From NCBI GenBank assembly GCA_016781775.1, contig JADDPR010000068.1, positions 1 through 55,870 of the forward strand: a stretch of 55,870 nucleotides of DNA, read 5' to 3'. Made by a program: the position numbers and the translations under genes. This DNA comes from Rubrobacter sp. GTDB taxonomy: Bacteria > Actinomycetota > Rubrobacteria > Rubrobacterales > Rubrobacteraceae. Within the stretch, counting starts at the first letter, position 1. Every line of letters starts with the position of its first letter. Shown in pieces: positions 30,023-38,598 of this stretch. A model generated the notes under the pieces. It had not been told where the DNA came from, searched no databases, and worked only from the letters and a program-made list of their open reading frames with translations.

Positions 30023-31765
30023 GTGGAAGGACGGGGCGGGAAGACGGGGCTCGGTAGGACCGAGCGGTTGCTTCTAGCCCTGTACCTGTGGGCACTTCTG
30101 CTCCTCGGGATGTTGACGGTTGGGGAGCAGGGGATTACCTGGGACGAGCCGAACTACTTCGGCTCCTCGTATTCTTACCTGTCCTGGTTCGGGCACGTTC
30201 TGACGGAGCCGGCGGACTGGTGGAGGTCCATCGACCGCTTCTGGGAGCCGAGCCACGAGGCGCCGCCGTTCTTCAAGCTCTGGGCCGGGTTGTTCGCGGG
30301 GGGTGCGACGCTCCTCGTCGGTACGGAGGATCTGGGCGCGATCGGGGACGGCTATCGGATCGGCTCTTACGTCCTTTTCCTGCTCGCGACTTACGCGGCG
30401 TTTCGGTTTGTGCGTTGGGAGTTCGGGGCCGTAGCGGCGTGGGGGGCGGCCTTTGGCATGCCCCTGATCCCGGCGCTCTTCGGCTTCGCCCGTCTCGGGC
30501 AGCTCGACGGGGCCGTGGCCTCGATGTTCCTCCTCTCGGCGCTCGCGACGTTCCGGATGCTCACGCGTGGTGGGAGGGGGCGCGCCGTGTGGTCCGGCGT
30601 TCTGCTGGGGCTCGCGTTCGCCACCAAGGTCAACGTCTTCCCCCTCGTCCTGGCCGCCCTTTTGTGGGTTCTGGTCTACGAGCGTGGGGGAGACCTCCGG
30701 GTGGCCTTGCGGAGGCTCCTCGCCAGCTTCGGGATCGGTGCCCTGACCTTCTTTGCGATATGGCCGTGGCTGTGGCGGGAGCCCGTGGGGCGGCTGTGGG
30801 GGTATCTGACTTGGGCGGGCGGGCTGCAGGACGAGCGCTTTGCCTACTACCTCGGGGAGTGGTGGGCGGGGGCGCCGTTCCATTATCCGATCGTGGCGCT
30901 CCTAGTCTACGTGCCGATCGTGGTGGCGGTAGCGGGGGGCTGCGGGGTCTTCCGGATGCTCCGCGAGGCTTGGAGGCCCGCGGCCGGTTGGATCCTGCTG
31001 CACCTCGTGTTCGTCCTCGCCGTGGCGGGGTCCGGGCTCGTGCCGATCTACGGCGGGCCGCGCCAGTTTCTCACCGCCTTCCCGCTCTGGGCGGTCTGCG
31101 CCGGCGTAGGCCTCGGCTGGGTGGCCTCCCGGCTCCGACTGCGTCGACCGGCTGTGCCCGTCGCGCTCTACTGCGCCCTCGCTCTGCCCGGCATAGCGTG
31201 GACCGGAACGGAGAACTCACTCGAATATTACGGGGAGGCGGTAGGCCTGATCCCCGGCGCCCAGGTTCTGGGCTTCGAGACGACGTACCTGGCGGACACT
31301 TACAAACCCGCCGTCGCTTACCTGAATGAGGAGGCCGGTGAAGGGGCGACGGTCTACGTTCAGGCGGGTACCTTCGCCGTTCTGGAGGCGTACCGCAGGA
31401 CGGGCGAGCTGCGCGAGGACCTTCGGCCGGCGTACCTTGCACCGATAGCGCCCGAGAAGTACACGGTCGACGACGAGCCTAGAGGCGGCTCCTTCTTCCT
31501 CTTCCTGCCCCGTCAATCCATATACACGAACGGGATGCTGGAGCTGGAAAAGAAGCCGCCCCTCTACGCCTATGAGAGGGGTGGGGTGCCGCTCGTGAAG
31601 GTCTACTCCGGCGAGGCGGTGGGGGAGACGCTCGGGGTTCGGGGCGCTCCGGAGCCGCGGGAAGTCGGGCTAGGGAACGCGCTCGTCGCCGGCGGGCTCT
31701 TCCTGATCGTGCTCCACCGTCTCTTCAGGGCGCAGAAGCAGCAGGGCGAAGAGGGGGAGGAGTAG
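30023..31765 (+). CDS. GT-C family membrane glycosyltransferase (PMT/ArnT-like)
   Basis: The 580-residue protein has about 11-12 membrane helices from residue 15 to about 390, then a soluble extracytoplasmic domain, and a final helix near 560-575. The first loop contains ITWDEPNYF, the Asp-Glu motif that binds the sugar-phosphate lipid in protein-mannosyl and ArnT-type transferases. It likely moves a sugar from a polyprenyl phosphate to a protein or glycan outside the membrane. The GTG at 30023 is preceded by TGAGGG. Its last 96 bases overlap the 3' end of the convergent gene at 31670, which is also a membrane glycosyltransferase. Confidence 0.85.
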   Translation: MEGRGGKTGLGRTERLLLALYLWALLLLGMLTVGEQGITWDEPNYFGSSYSYLSWFGHVLTEPADWWRSIDRFWEPSHEAPPFFKLWAGLFAGGATLLVGTEDLGAIGDGYRIGSYVLFLLATYAAFRFVRWEFGAVAAWGAAFGMPLIPALFGFARLGQLDGAVASMFLLSALATFRMLTRGGRGRAVWSGVLLGLAFATKVNVFPLVLAALLWVLVYERGGDLRVALRRLLASFGIGALTFFAIWPWLWREPVGRLWGYLTWAGGLQDERFAYYLGEWWAGAPFHYPIVALLVYVPIVVAVAGGCGVFRMLREAWRPAAGWILLHLVFVLAVAGSGLVPIYGGPRQFLTAFPLWAVCAGVGLGWVASRLRLRRPAVPVALYCALALPGIAWTGTENSLEYYGEAVGLIPGAQVLGFETTYLADTYKPAVAYLNEEAGEGATVYVQAGTFAVLEAYRRTGELREDLRPAYLAPIAPEKYTVDDEPRGGSFFLFLPRQSIYTNGMLELEKKPPLYAYERGGVPLVKVYSGEAVGETLGVRGAPEPREVGLGNALVAGGLFLIVLHRLFRAQKQQGEEGEE

Positions 31766-32893
31766 CGCGTTTCGCGCCGAGAGCATGGCGGTGAAGTACG
31801 GCAGGTTCTCGGAGATCGCCCAGTACTGCTCGTTGATGGCGGTGGTCAGGCCTATCGCCGCGAGGTACAGCGCCCAGACCGCACGCCCGTGCCTCAGCCC
31901 ACCCAATGCCGTGACGAGCGCGAGGAGGGGGAGCGGCCAGAGCAGGAAGTGCGGGCTCAAGACCTTGCCGAAGACGGCGAAAGCGAACGTCGCCACCGCG
32001 GCCGCCCGCAGGGCCCCGGTCCTCGGGGCCCGCCGCGAGCCCCGGTAAGGGACCAGCAGGGCAACGCCGACCGCGAGGAGTTGCAGGGCGCCGAAGAGGC
32101 CGACCAGGACCTCGCCGAGCGGTCCGATCACGTTGAAGCTCCCGTAGGAGCGGACCACCTCCGCCCCCGGCAGCAGGAGCAGGACGTTCGCGGGGAGGCT
32201 CTCGATCATGGCGGGCCGGTCCGCGTGGTAGCCGAGAAACGAGAAAGTATCCGGGCCGAACGCCAGAACGCCCCAGAGCACCCCGGCCGCGAAGACGACC
32301 GCCGCGACCGCCCACCGCTTCAGCGTCTCCAGAAGGCCGCTACCGAAGGCCAGGGCCGGCGCCGCGACCATCGGGTAGAGCTTCAGGGCACCGCCGATAC
32401 CCCACATAACCGCCGCCCACGTTCCGCGTCCGCGCAGGAGAAGGTAGGCCCCAACGGTTGCGGCGGCGACGGGGGCGAGGTCGTGGCGTATGAAGGGGAG
32501 GCGCCAGAAGAGGAGGAAGCCGACGCCGTAAAGAACTACCGCCCTGCGGTCCACGCGGGAGAGGACGTACAGGATGGTCCAGTCCAGGAGGAGCATCTCG
32601 ACCCCGAAAGCGGTCGCGTAGGCCTTCGCGCCGGTGCTCGCGAGGCCGGGCAGGAGGAGGACGGGGAGGCTCAGGGGCGGGTATTCGTAGGGGAAGCCGG
32701 AGTAGGGCGTCTCCCCGACGAAGATGCGCTGTGCGTAGGCTCGGAAGATCTCGAGCTGAAACGCGGGTTCGCGGGCATCACTAGAATACAGGTAGAGCGT
32801 GACGGCGAGGAGCACGAGGGCATGGCCCAGGGCGAACAGGACGAAGAGGGGGTCCGGGTGGCGGTCTCCGCGTTCTTCGCGCACGACGCGCAT
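31670..32893 (-). CDS. GT87/DUF2029-like membrane glycosyltransferase
   Basis: The protein of 407 residues from the ATG at 32893 has about ten membrane helices and short loops. The loop FQLEIFRAYAQRIFVGETPY with YEYPPLSLPVLLLPG after the first helix, and GALKLYPMVAAPALA, are typical of DUF2029/GT87 polyprenol-phosphate-mannose transferases. The frame is open to 33034, but this would run into the divergent sigma-factor gene, so the internal ATG is preferred. It converges with and overlaps the ArnT-like gene. It is likely involved in surface-glycan or glycolipid mannosylation, which is an inference from the family. Confidence 0.82.
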   Translation of the reverse strand: MRVVREERGDRHPDPLFVLFALGHALVLLAVTLYLYSSDAREPAFQLEIFRAYAQRIFVGETPYSGFPYEYPPLSLPVLLLPGLASTGAKAYATAFGVEMLLLDWTILYVLSRVDRRAVVLYGVGFLLFWRLPFIRHDLAPVAAATVGAYLLLRGRGTWAAVMWGIGGALKLYPMVAAPALAFGSGLLETLKRWAVAAVVFAAGVLWGVLAFGPDTFSFLGYHADRPAMIESLPANVLLLLPGAEVVRSYGSFNVIGPLGEVLVGLFGALQLLAVGVALLVPYRGSRRAPRTGALRAAAVATFAFAVFGKVLSPHFLLWPLPLLALVTALGGLRHGRAVWALYLAAIGLTTAINEQYWAISENLPYFTAMLSARNALLLPLFALLLLRPEETVEHDQEEPAGDERVP

Positions 32894-32933
32894 TTTCTCA
32901 GACCCTTCGAGAAACTTTATGGGCGGGGCAGCG

Positions 32934-32939
32934 TATAAA
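32934..32939 (+). promoter_or_regulatory. -10-like box before the ECF sigma gene
   Basis: TATAAA lies 9 bases before the ATG at 32949, and there is no good Shine-Dalgarno between them. This suggests a very short leader or none. Confidence 0.4.
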
Positions 32940-32948
32940 CTTATCGAG

Positions 32949-33572
32949 ATGGAGCACACGGCCAACATGACGGTGGGGGGTTGGCGGGAGAGGGTCAAAC
33001 GCCTCTCCGTCGGCCGCGCGCGCCTCTCGGACAACGAGCTCGTGACGCGCTCCCTGAAGGGGGACGTCCGCTCGTACGAGGAGCTCGTCAGGCGCTACGA
33101 ACGCCTGGTCGGTCGCGTCATCTACCCCTACGCCGGCCGCGACGCCGCCGTCGAGGATCTGACTCAGGAGACGTTTCTCAGGGCCTACGACCGGTTGAGC
33201 ACCTTCAATCCCGAGTACCGTTTCAAGACCTGGCTTCTCGCCATCGCCAACAACCTCGGCATCGACACGCTCAGGCGCCGCAGGGACGTGGTCGAGTTTA
33301 ACCCCGACCTGCACGGTCGGGTCACGCGGGGCCCCGAGGCCGCCGCCGCGCAGGCCGAGCTCTCCAGGAGCGTGCAAGACGCCGTGATCTCGCTGCCCGA
33401 GGCTTACAGCGTCCCGCTGGTCCTGCGCTACGCAGAGGGACTCTCCTACGCGGAGATAGCGGAGATCGTCGGGATAAGCATCCCGGCCCTCAAGAGCCGC
33501 CTCTTCCGCGCCCGCAACATGCTGGCCGGCAGCCTCGAGGACGAGAGGCCCAAGGGTAACGCGGTCCGATGA
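32949..33572 (+). CDS. ECF-family RNA polymerase sigma factor
   Basis: The 207-residue alternative sigma factor has region 2 (about 40-105: YEELVRRYERLVGRVIYPYA, AVEDLTQETFLRAYDRL, FKTWLLAIANNLGIDTLRRR) and region 4 (about 140-195: VISLPEAYSVPLVLRYAEGL, SYAEIAEIVGISIPALKSRL). It lacks regions 1 and 3, as ECF sigmas do. I chose the ATG at 32949; an in-frame extension to 32799 would overlap the divergent glycosyltransferase. An alternative ATG lies 18 bases later. The stop overlaps the start of the next gene by ATGA, coupling it to its zinc anti-sigma factor. Confidence 0.95.
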   Translation: MEHTANMTVGGWRERVKRLSVGRARLSDNELVTRSLKGDVRSYEELVRRYERLVGRVIYPYAGRDAAVEDLTQETFLRAYDRLSTFNPEYRFKTWLLAIANNLGIDTLRRRRDVVEFNPDLHGRVTRGPEAAAAQAELSRSVQDAVISLPEAYSVPLVLRYAEGLSYAEIAEIVGISIPALKSRLFRARNMLAGSLEDERPKGNAVR

Positions 33573-34090
33573 ACGAGCAAGGCCCGAACCCCAGTGCCTG
33601 CGACCACGAGCTGGTCTTCGAGCTCGCCGACGGGGGGCTCGAAGGGGAGACGGCCGCCTCCCTCCGCGGCCACCTGCAACGCTGCCCCGAGTGCCGCGAG
33701 CTCTACGAACGCGAGCTCGACCTGAACGCGTACCTCTCTTCCCTTACCTTCCCGGAGCCGCGCTCCTGTTCCGTCCACAGGGGGGTGGCGATGGCGTTGC
33801 CGACGCGTTCGTTGTCCGCGCGCCTGTTGTGGGCCGCGCTCGCCCTGACGCTCCTCGGCCTCGTGTTCGTCTACCTCGAGCTCAACGGGGCGCAACCCTT
33901 GATCTTCGCGGCCGGCGTCCTCGCCGCCGGATGGGGTCTGGTCCTCGGGTCGACCGACGTGGCGCACACGCTCCTCGCCGCCGCGGGCTCGACCATACTC
34001 CTCGTACTGGCCGTGGGCGCCCTCGTGGACCTGCTTATAGCGCTCGCGTTCGTCTCCGTGCACCGGAGGCGCCGGGCGCGAGAGGCATGA
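33569..34090 (+). CDS. Zinc-binding anti-sigma factor, membrane-anchored
   Basis: The 173-residue protein has an N-terminal cytoplasmic anti-sigma domain with the ZAS motif HLQRCPECR (H-x3-C-x2-C, about residues 34-42), preceded by CDHELVFELADGGLEGETAA. Four hydrophobic helices follow (about 84-165) with very short loops and a basic end. It would hold the ECF sigma factor inactive at the membrane until a signal is received. There is no large outside domain of its own. It overlaps the sigma gene and the following gene by four bases each (ATGA), so the three are translated as a unit. Confidence 0.92.
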   Translation: MNEQGPNPSACDHELVFELADGGLEGETAASLRGHLQRCPECRELYERELDLNAYLSSLTFPEPRSCSVHRGVAMALPTRSLSARLLWAALALTLLGLVFVYLELNGAQPLIFAAGVLAAGWGLVLGSTDVAHTLLAAAGSTILLVLAVGALVDLLIALAFVSVHRRRRAREA

Positions 34091-35082
34091 GGCCCGCCGG
34101 TACCGTACTGCTGCTCCCCGCGCTGCTCGTGGCGTACCTCGTCCATTCGGCGTCCCCGGCGCAGGCCCTGGCGCTCGAGAAGGAGATCTTCGGGGAGGTG
34201 GTCGTTGAGGAGGGGGAGGTCGTCGACGAGGTCTCGACGGCCTGGGGCGACGTCGTCGTGCACGGGCGCGTCACGGGGGACGTCCACTCGGGATTCGGAG
34301 ACGTGACCGCCGAGGGGCCCGTAGGGGGCGACGTCGAAGCCGGCTTCGGGGACGTCCGCGTGGACGGCCCGGTCGGCGGCGATGTGAAGGCCGGATTCGG
34401 GAGCGTGTTCCTGGAGCGCGGCGCCCGCATCGGGGGCGAGGTGGGCCTCGGGTACGGCGCGGTAAAGGAGCAGCACCCCGACGCCAGCGTGGGAGGAGAG
34501 GTGCGGACGGCCGACATGGCCGACGACGAGTCTTCCGAGTCCGGCGCTTCCCCCGGCGCCATCGCGAAGGGCGTCGCGACGCTCGGGTTCGCCGCGGCGG
34601 CGTTGCTGCTCGCCGTCGTCGCGCCCCGGCCGCTCAGGGCCTCCGCCCGGCGCCTCGAAGCGTCACCGGGCTGGGCCCTGGCCGTCGGCGTCGCCTCCGT
34701 ACCGGTGCTTATCGTCGGTTCGGTCTTGCTCGCCCTCAGCGGCGTGGGACTCCTGCTCCTCCCCCTCGTGTGGCCCGCGTACCTCGTGCTCGTGCTCTTC
34801 GGGGCGATCGTCTCCGCGTATTACCTGGGGAGCAGGGTCGTGCTCGCCACCGGACGCTACCGTGCCGGCGACACCCTGGCCGCCATCGTCGGTGCCCTGA
34901 TAATCTCGGCGCTCTCCCTGATCCCCATCCTCGGCGGCCTCCTGCTCGCCGGCCTCGTCCTGCTCGGCACCGGCGCGGCCCTCTCCGCCCTCGTCTCCCG
35001 GCGCCGTCCCCTGATATCCCCACGCCCGACCTACGCCTCTTACGAGGACTACTCCAAGGCTCACCGCGAAGAAAGCCCCTAG
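34087..35082 (+). CDS. Membrane protein with extracytoplasmic bactofilin-like repeats
   Basis: The 331-residue protein has a signal peptide (about 1-27, ending SPAQALA), then a repeat domain (about 30-125) with near-regular units such as GRVTGDVHSGFGDV, GPVGGDVEAGFGDV and GPVGGDVKAGFGSV, about 17 residues apart. Such glycine-valine-aspartate spacing is that of polymer-forming, bactofilin-like right-handed beta helices, but here it is exported rather than cytoplasmic. A linker and four or five membrane helices (about 155-310) with a proline-tyrosine tail follow. As third gene of a sigma/anti-sigma unit it is a candidate sensor or regulated envelope component. No known function was recognised. 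Confidence 0.85.
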   Translation: MRPAGTVLLLPALLVAYLVHSASPAQALALEKEIFGEVVVEEGEVVDEVSTAWGDVVVHGRVTGDVHSGFGDVTAEGPVGGDVEAGFGDVRVDGPVGGDVKAGFGSVFLERGARIGGEVGLGYGAVKEQHPDASVGGEVRTADMADDESSESGASPGAIAKGVATLGFAAAALLLAVVAPRPLRASARRLEASPGWALAVGVASVPVLIVGSVLLALSGVGLLLLPLVWPAYLVLVLFGAIVSAYYLGSRVVLATGRYRAGDTLAAIVGALIISALSLIPILGGLLLAGLVLLGTGAALSALVSRRRPLISPRPTYASYEDYSKAHREESP

Positions 35083-35083
35083 G

Positions 35084-35113
35084 CGCGCCGGCCGGGCGTG
35101 CCCGACCGGCGCG
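35084..35113 (+). terminator. Strong GC hairpin after the sigma operon
   Basis: CGCGCCGG / CCGGCGCG outer stem with an inner CGGGC / GCCCG stem and a 2-base loop, 2 bases after the stop. There is no T tract, so it is only a probable terminator. Confidence 0.6.
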
Positions 35114-35123
35114 GTGCCCGCTG

Positions 35124-35153
35124 TTGCGTGGCAAATCGGGAGACCCCTATACT
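35124..35153 (+). promoter_or_regulatory. Promoter of the peptide-transport operon
   Basis: TTGCGT (35124-35129), an 18-base spacer, TATACT (35148-35153). The leader is about 125 bases and contains a GGACCC/GGGTCC hairpin (35246-35266) just before the Shine-Dalgarno. Confidence 0.5.
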
Positions 35154-35286
35154 GCCCGTGGGTGGGTATGGCGGCCCTGCCGGCGGCAGCCGGAGTGGTG
35201 GTGATAGGGAGAGGTGGCAGGCCCGTACCCCGGGAATAAGGGAACGGACCCGTCTCTTTAGGGTCCCGTAGGGAAAGGACCTCGAT

Positions 35287-36888
35287 TTGGAGAGAGCGTG
35301 GACGTGTAGCCCGAGATTGCTGCTACCCGCGGCGATACTTACGACCCTGCTCCTGATGGCGGGTTGCGGCGGCGGTGGCGGCGGCCAGGGTAGCGGAGGA
35401 GGTGGCGGAGGCGGCGGGGCCGAGGGTAAGAACCTCGTCGTCGGCTACGATCAGGAGCCGGCGATCCTCAACAACTACGTCGTGGGCGGCGACCTCGTGG
35501 CGACCGTCGACACCACCGCCGGCATCCTCCAGGCACCCGTGGAGCCCAACCCCGACCTCGAGTTCTCCCCGGAGTTGGCCGAGGAGGTGCCGAAGGTGGT
35601 GAGCGAGGACCCGCTGGTGATCGAGTACAAGCTCAGGGAGGGCCTGAAGTGGTCCGACGGCAAGCCCCTGACGAGCGCCGACGCGAAGTTCACGTACGAG
35701 CAGATCATGAACCCCGACAACCAGATCATCACGCGCATCGGCTGGGAGAAGGTCGAGAAGTTCGAGACCCCCGACGAGCGGACGGTGAGGCTCAGCTTCT
35801 CCGAACCCTACGCGCCCTGGCGCGACATGCTGGTCGACGAGATCCTGCCGAAGCACGTCTACGAGGGGAAGGACTTCAACAAGGACCTGAACAACGAGGT
35901 CGTGGGGAGCGGGCCTTTCCAGCTCAAGGAGTGGAAGAAGGGCGAGAGCCTGACGTGGGAGCGTAACCCGAACTACTGGGGGAAGAAGCCCGCGCTCGAC
36001 ACCGTGACGTTCCGCTTTATTCCCGATACCAACTCGCTGACGGCGGCGTTGCAGTCCGGCGAGGTTGGCTTCATCACGCCGCCTCCCGATCTCGGCCTGA
36101 TCGAGAAGCTCGAAGGCATAGATGGTGTCAAGGTCGACACGAAGTTCGGCACCGAGTGGGAGCACATCGCCTTCAACACCGAGAAGGTGGACAACCTCAA
36201 GCTGAGGCAGGCCATCGCCTACGGCATCGACCGCAAGCAGATTATCGACGAGATCCTGCCGGGCCAGGCCCGCGAGTTGAACAGCGTCGTGGTCCCCGAG
36301 CAGGAGGAGTACTACACCCCGGCCTGGGAGGGCTACCAGTTCGACCAGGATAGGGCTCGCCAGCTTGTCGAGGAGGCGAAGGCCGAGGGCGCGCAGACCA
36401 CGATCGAGTTCTCCACGACCTCCGGCAACAAGCTGCGCGAGACGCTCCAGCAGATCGTCCAGAAGCAGCTCGGAGAGATCGGCATGACCGTCGAGATCAA
36501 CAACTCCGCCCCCGAGGTCTTCTTCGGCGAGCGCACGCCGGCCGGCGACTTCGAGATGGGCGACTGGGCGTGGTCGGCGAGCCCCGACCCCGAGCTCGCA
36601 ACGCTCTTCAGCGCGAACTCATTCCCGCCGGACGGCCAGAACTACTACCGCTACAAGAACGACGAGGTCACGAGGCTGCTCGAGCAGTCCGAGGAGACGG
36701 TCGACGTCACCGAGAGGGCGGAGCTCGTCAAGCAAGCTTCGCAGATCATGGCCGAAGATCTGCCGCTGATACCGCTCTACCAGCGTCCGAACATCTACGC
36801 CTTCTCCGAGAATCTCAAGGGCCCGCAGAACAACCCGACCGAGGCCGGGCCCTTCTGGAACGTGGAGGAGTGGTCGATAGGACAGTAG
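35287..36888 (+). CDS. Peptide ABC transporter substrate-binding lipoprotein (family 5), first copy
   Basis: The 533-residue lipoprotein has signal peptide LLLPAAILTTLLLMAGC with lipidated C27, a glycine-rich linker (28-45) and a family 5 (OppA/DppA) domain. It binds oligopeptides, dipeptides or related solutes outside the membrane and passes them to the permeases encoded downstream. Characteristic stretches are LREGLKWSDGKPLTSADAKF and LKLRQAIAYGIDRKQI. The TTG at 35287 follows AAAGGA by 7 bases. Residues about 102-204 are identical, also in DNA, to the second copy at 36969, while flanking parts differ. A strong hairpin separates the two genes. Confidence 0.95.
   Translation: MERAWTCSPRLLLPAAILTTLLLMAGCGGGGGGQGSGGGGGGGGAEGKNLVVGYDQEPAILNNYVVGGDLVATVDTTAGILQAPVEPNPDLEFSPELAEEVPKVVSEDPLVIEYKLREGLKWSDGKPLTSADAKFTYEQIMNPDNQIITRIGWEKVEKFETPDERTVRLSFSEPYAPWRDMLVDEILPKHVYEGKDFNKDLNNEVVGSGPFQLKEWKKGESLTWERNPNYWGKKPALDTVTFRFIPDTNSLTAALQSGEVGFITPPPDLGLIEKLEGIDGVKVDTKFGTEWEHIAFNTEKVDNLKLRQAIAYGIDRKQIIDEILPGQARELNSVVVPEQEEYYTPAWEGYQFDQDRARQLVEEAKAEGAQTTIEFSTTSGNKLRETLQQIVQKQLGEIGMTVEINNSAPEVFFGERTPAGDFEMGDWAWSASPDPELATLFSANSFPPDGQNYYRYKNDEVTRLLEQSEETVDVTERAELVKQASQIMAEDLPLIPLYQRPNIYAFSENLKGPQNNPTEAGPFWNVEEWSIGQ
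35590..35900 (+). repeat. 311-base direct repeat, copy 1 (inside first binding-protein gene)
   Basis: This stretch matches 37257-37567 base for base as far as I can compare by eye. The sequence on both sides of it is clearly diverged, which points to gene conversion rather than recent duplication of the whole gene. Confidence 0.9.
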
Positions 36889-36901
36889 GCGAGACGATTA
36901 T

Positions 36902-36933
36902 GCGAGGCGGGGGGCGCGTGCCCCCCGCCTCGC
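36902..36933 (+). terminator. 14-base-pair hairpin between the two binding-protein genes
   Basis: GCGAGGCGGGGGGC / GCCCCCCGCCTCGC with a 4-base loop, followed by GTTCTTT. It is likely an attenuator or 3'-end stabiliser that makes the first binding protein more abundant than the rest of the operon. Confidence 0.75.
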
Positions 36934-36968
36934 GTTCTTTAGGATACAGCAGAAAGGACGCCCGGTAG

Positions 36969-38555
36969 ATGAAGAGAAAGATGCGTGGTTCACGGCTGAT
37001 CCTGGCGATCGCCGTCGTCCTACTGGCCGCGGCGGGCTGCGGTGGGGGCGGCGGTGGCGGGCAGGGTAGCGGAGGCGGCGGGCAGGGGGGCGGCAACAAC
37101 CTCGTGGTCGGTTACCAGGAGGAGCCGAAGATCCTCAACGGGTACATCGTCGGCGGCGACCTTCTGGCGACCGCGGACATGATCTCGGGGATACTGGAGT
37201 CTCCGCTTCAGATTCAGCCAGACCTCTCCTACGCCCCCGAGCTCACCGACGGGGACCCGAAGGTGGTGAGCGAGGACCCGCTGGTGATCGAGTACAAGCT
37301 CAGGGAGGGCCTGAAGTGGTCCGACGGCAAGCCCCTGACGAGCGCCGACGCGAAGTTCACGTACGAGCAGATCATGAACCCCGACAACCAGATCATCACG
37401 CGCATCGGCTGGGAGAAGGTCGAGAAGTTCGAGACCCCCGACGAGCGGACGGTGAGGCTCAGCTTCTCCGAACCCTACGCGCCCTGGCGCGACATGCTGG
37501 TCGACGAGATCCTGCCGAAGCACGTCTACGAGGGGAAGGACTTCAACAAGGACCTGAACAACGAGGTGATCGGCAGCGGTCCGTTCAAGCTGAGGGAGTG
37601 GAGGAAGGGCGAGAGCTTCGTCGTCGAGAGGAACGAGAACTACTGGGGCGAGAAGGCGCCGCTCGATTCCGTGACGTTCCGCTTCATCCCGGACTCGAAC
37701 TCGCTTATAACCGCGCTCACCTCCGGCGAGGTGGACTTTATCAACCCGCCGCCGGACATAGGTCTCCAGGAGCGCCTCGAAGGGATAGAGGGGGCGAAGG
37801 TCCTGAGCGAGGTCGGGACGCAGTGGGAGCACCTGGCGTTCAACACCGAGAAGGTGAACAACCTCAAGCTCAGGCAGGCCATCGCCTACGGCATCGACCG
37901 CGAGCAGATCGTGAACGAGGTCCTCAAGGGGCAGGTGGAGCCGCTGCAGAGCGTGCTGATGCCCGAGCAGGGCAAGTACTACGCCCCGGCCTGGGAGGAG
38001 TACACCTTCGATCAGGGGAAGGCGAGGCAGCTCGTCGAGGAGGCGAAGGCCGAGGGGGCCGCGACGAAGATCGTCTACACGACGACCACGGGCGATAAGC
38101 TCCGGGAGACCTTGCAGCAGGTCGTGCAGAAGCAGCTGGGGGACATCGGGTTGGAGGTCGAGATCCGCAACGCCTCCGCCGAGACCTTTTATGGCGAGTG
38201 GACGCCCGCCGGAGACTACGAGCTCGGCGAGTGGAACTGGTTCACGAGCCCCGATCCGCAGGTGACGACACTCTTCTCGGCGAACCAGATCCCGCCGAAG
38301 GGCCAGAACTACTACCGCTACGGGAACGAAGAGGTCGCCGAGCTTCTGGAGCGCTCGGACGTCACCGCGAACGAGGAGGAGCGGGCCGAGCTCCTGACGC
38401 GGGCGCAGGAGATTATGGCCGAGGACGTGCCGCTCATTCCCCTCTACCAGGTACCTTACGTCTACGCCCACGACGAGGCGATCTCCGGCCCGGAGGTCAA
38501 CCCGACGCTCGCCGGGGCGTTTTGGAACATCGGGAAGTGGTCGCTCCAGCGCTAG
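36969..38555 (+). CDS. Peptide ABC transporter substrate-binding lipoprotein (family 5), second copy
   Basis: The 528-residue paralogue has signal peptide and lipobox LLAAAGC (C24), a Gly/Gln-rich linker, and the family 5 solute-binding fold. It starts at ATG 36969 after AGAAAGGACGCCCGGTAG. It shares residues about 97-199 exactly with the first copy; elsewhere many positions differ, including ligand-region stretches such as NASAETFYGEWTPAGDYELG against NSAPEVFFGERTPAGDFEMG. The two proteins probably use the same permease but prefer different peptides. A 12-base-pair hairpin follows before the permease genes. Confidence 0.95.
   Translation: MKRKMRGSRLILAIAVVLLAAAGCGGGGGGGQGSGGGGQGGGNNLVVGYQEEPKILNGYIVGGDLLATADMISGILESPLQIQPDLSYAPELTDGDPKVVSEDPLVIEYKLREGLKWSDGKPLTSADAKFTYEQIMNPDNQIITRIGWEKVEKFETPDERTVRLSFSEPYAPWRDMLVDEILPKHVYEGKDFNKDLNNEVIGSGPFKLREWRKGESFVVERNENYWGEKAPLDSVTFRFIPDSNSLITALTSGEVDFINPPPDIGLQERLEGIEGAKVLSEVGTQWEHLAFNTEKVNNLKLRQAIAYGIDREQIVNEVLKGQVEPLQSVLMPEQGKYYAPAWEEYTFDQGKARQLVEEAKAEGAATKIVYTTTTGDKLRETLQQVVQKQLGDIGLEVEIRNASAETFYGEWTPAGDYELGEWNWFTSPDPQVTTLFSANQIPPKGQNYYRYGNEEVAELLERSDVTANEEERAELLTRAQEIMAEDVPLIPLYQVPYVYAHDEAISGPEVNPTLAGAFWNIGKWSLQR
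37257..37567 (+). repeat. 311-base direct repeat, copy 2 (inside second binding-protein gene)
   Basis: The second exact copy of the tract at 35590-35900, 1667 bases downstream and in the same reading frame of the paralogue. Confidence 0.9.
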
Positions 38556-38568
38556 CGGTCCAACGATC

Positions 38569-38598
38569 GGGGCCGGGCGCGGAAGAGCGCCCGGCCCC
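38569..38598 (+). terminator. 12-base-pair hairpin between binding-protein and permease genes
   Basis: GGGGCCGGGCGC / GCGCCCGGCCCC with a 6-base loop and no T tract. It is a probable attenuator or RNA stabiliser rather than a complete terminator, since the permease genes have no evident promoter of their own. Confidence 0.65.

Noticed and set aside
35360..35425. Glycine-rich repeat after the lipobox of the first binding protein
   Set aside because: It is a low-complexity linker common after lipidated cysteine in actinobacterial lipoproteins, not a CRISPR or mobile repeat.
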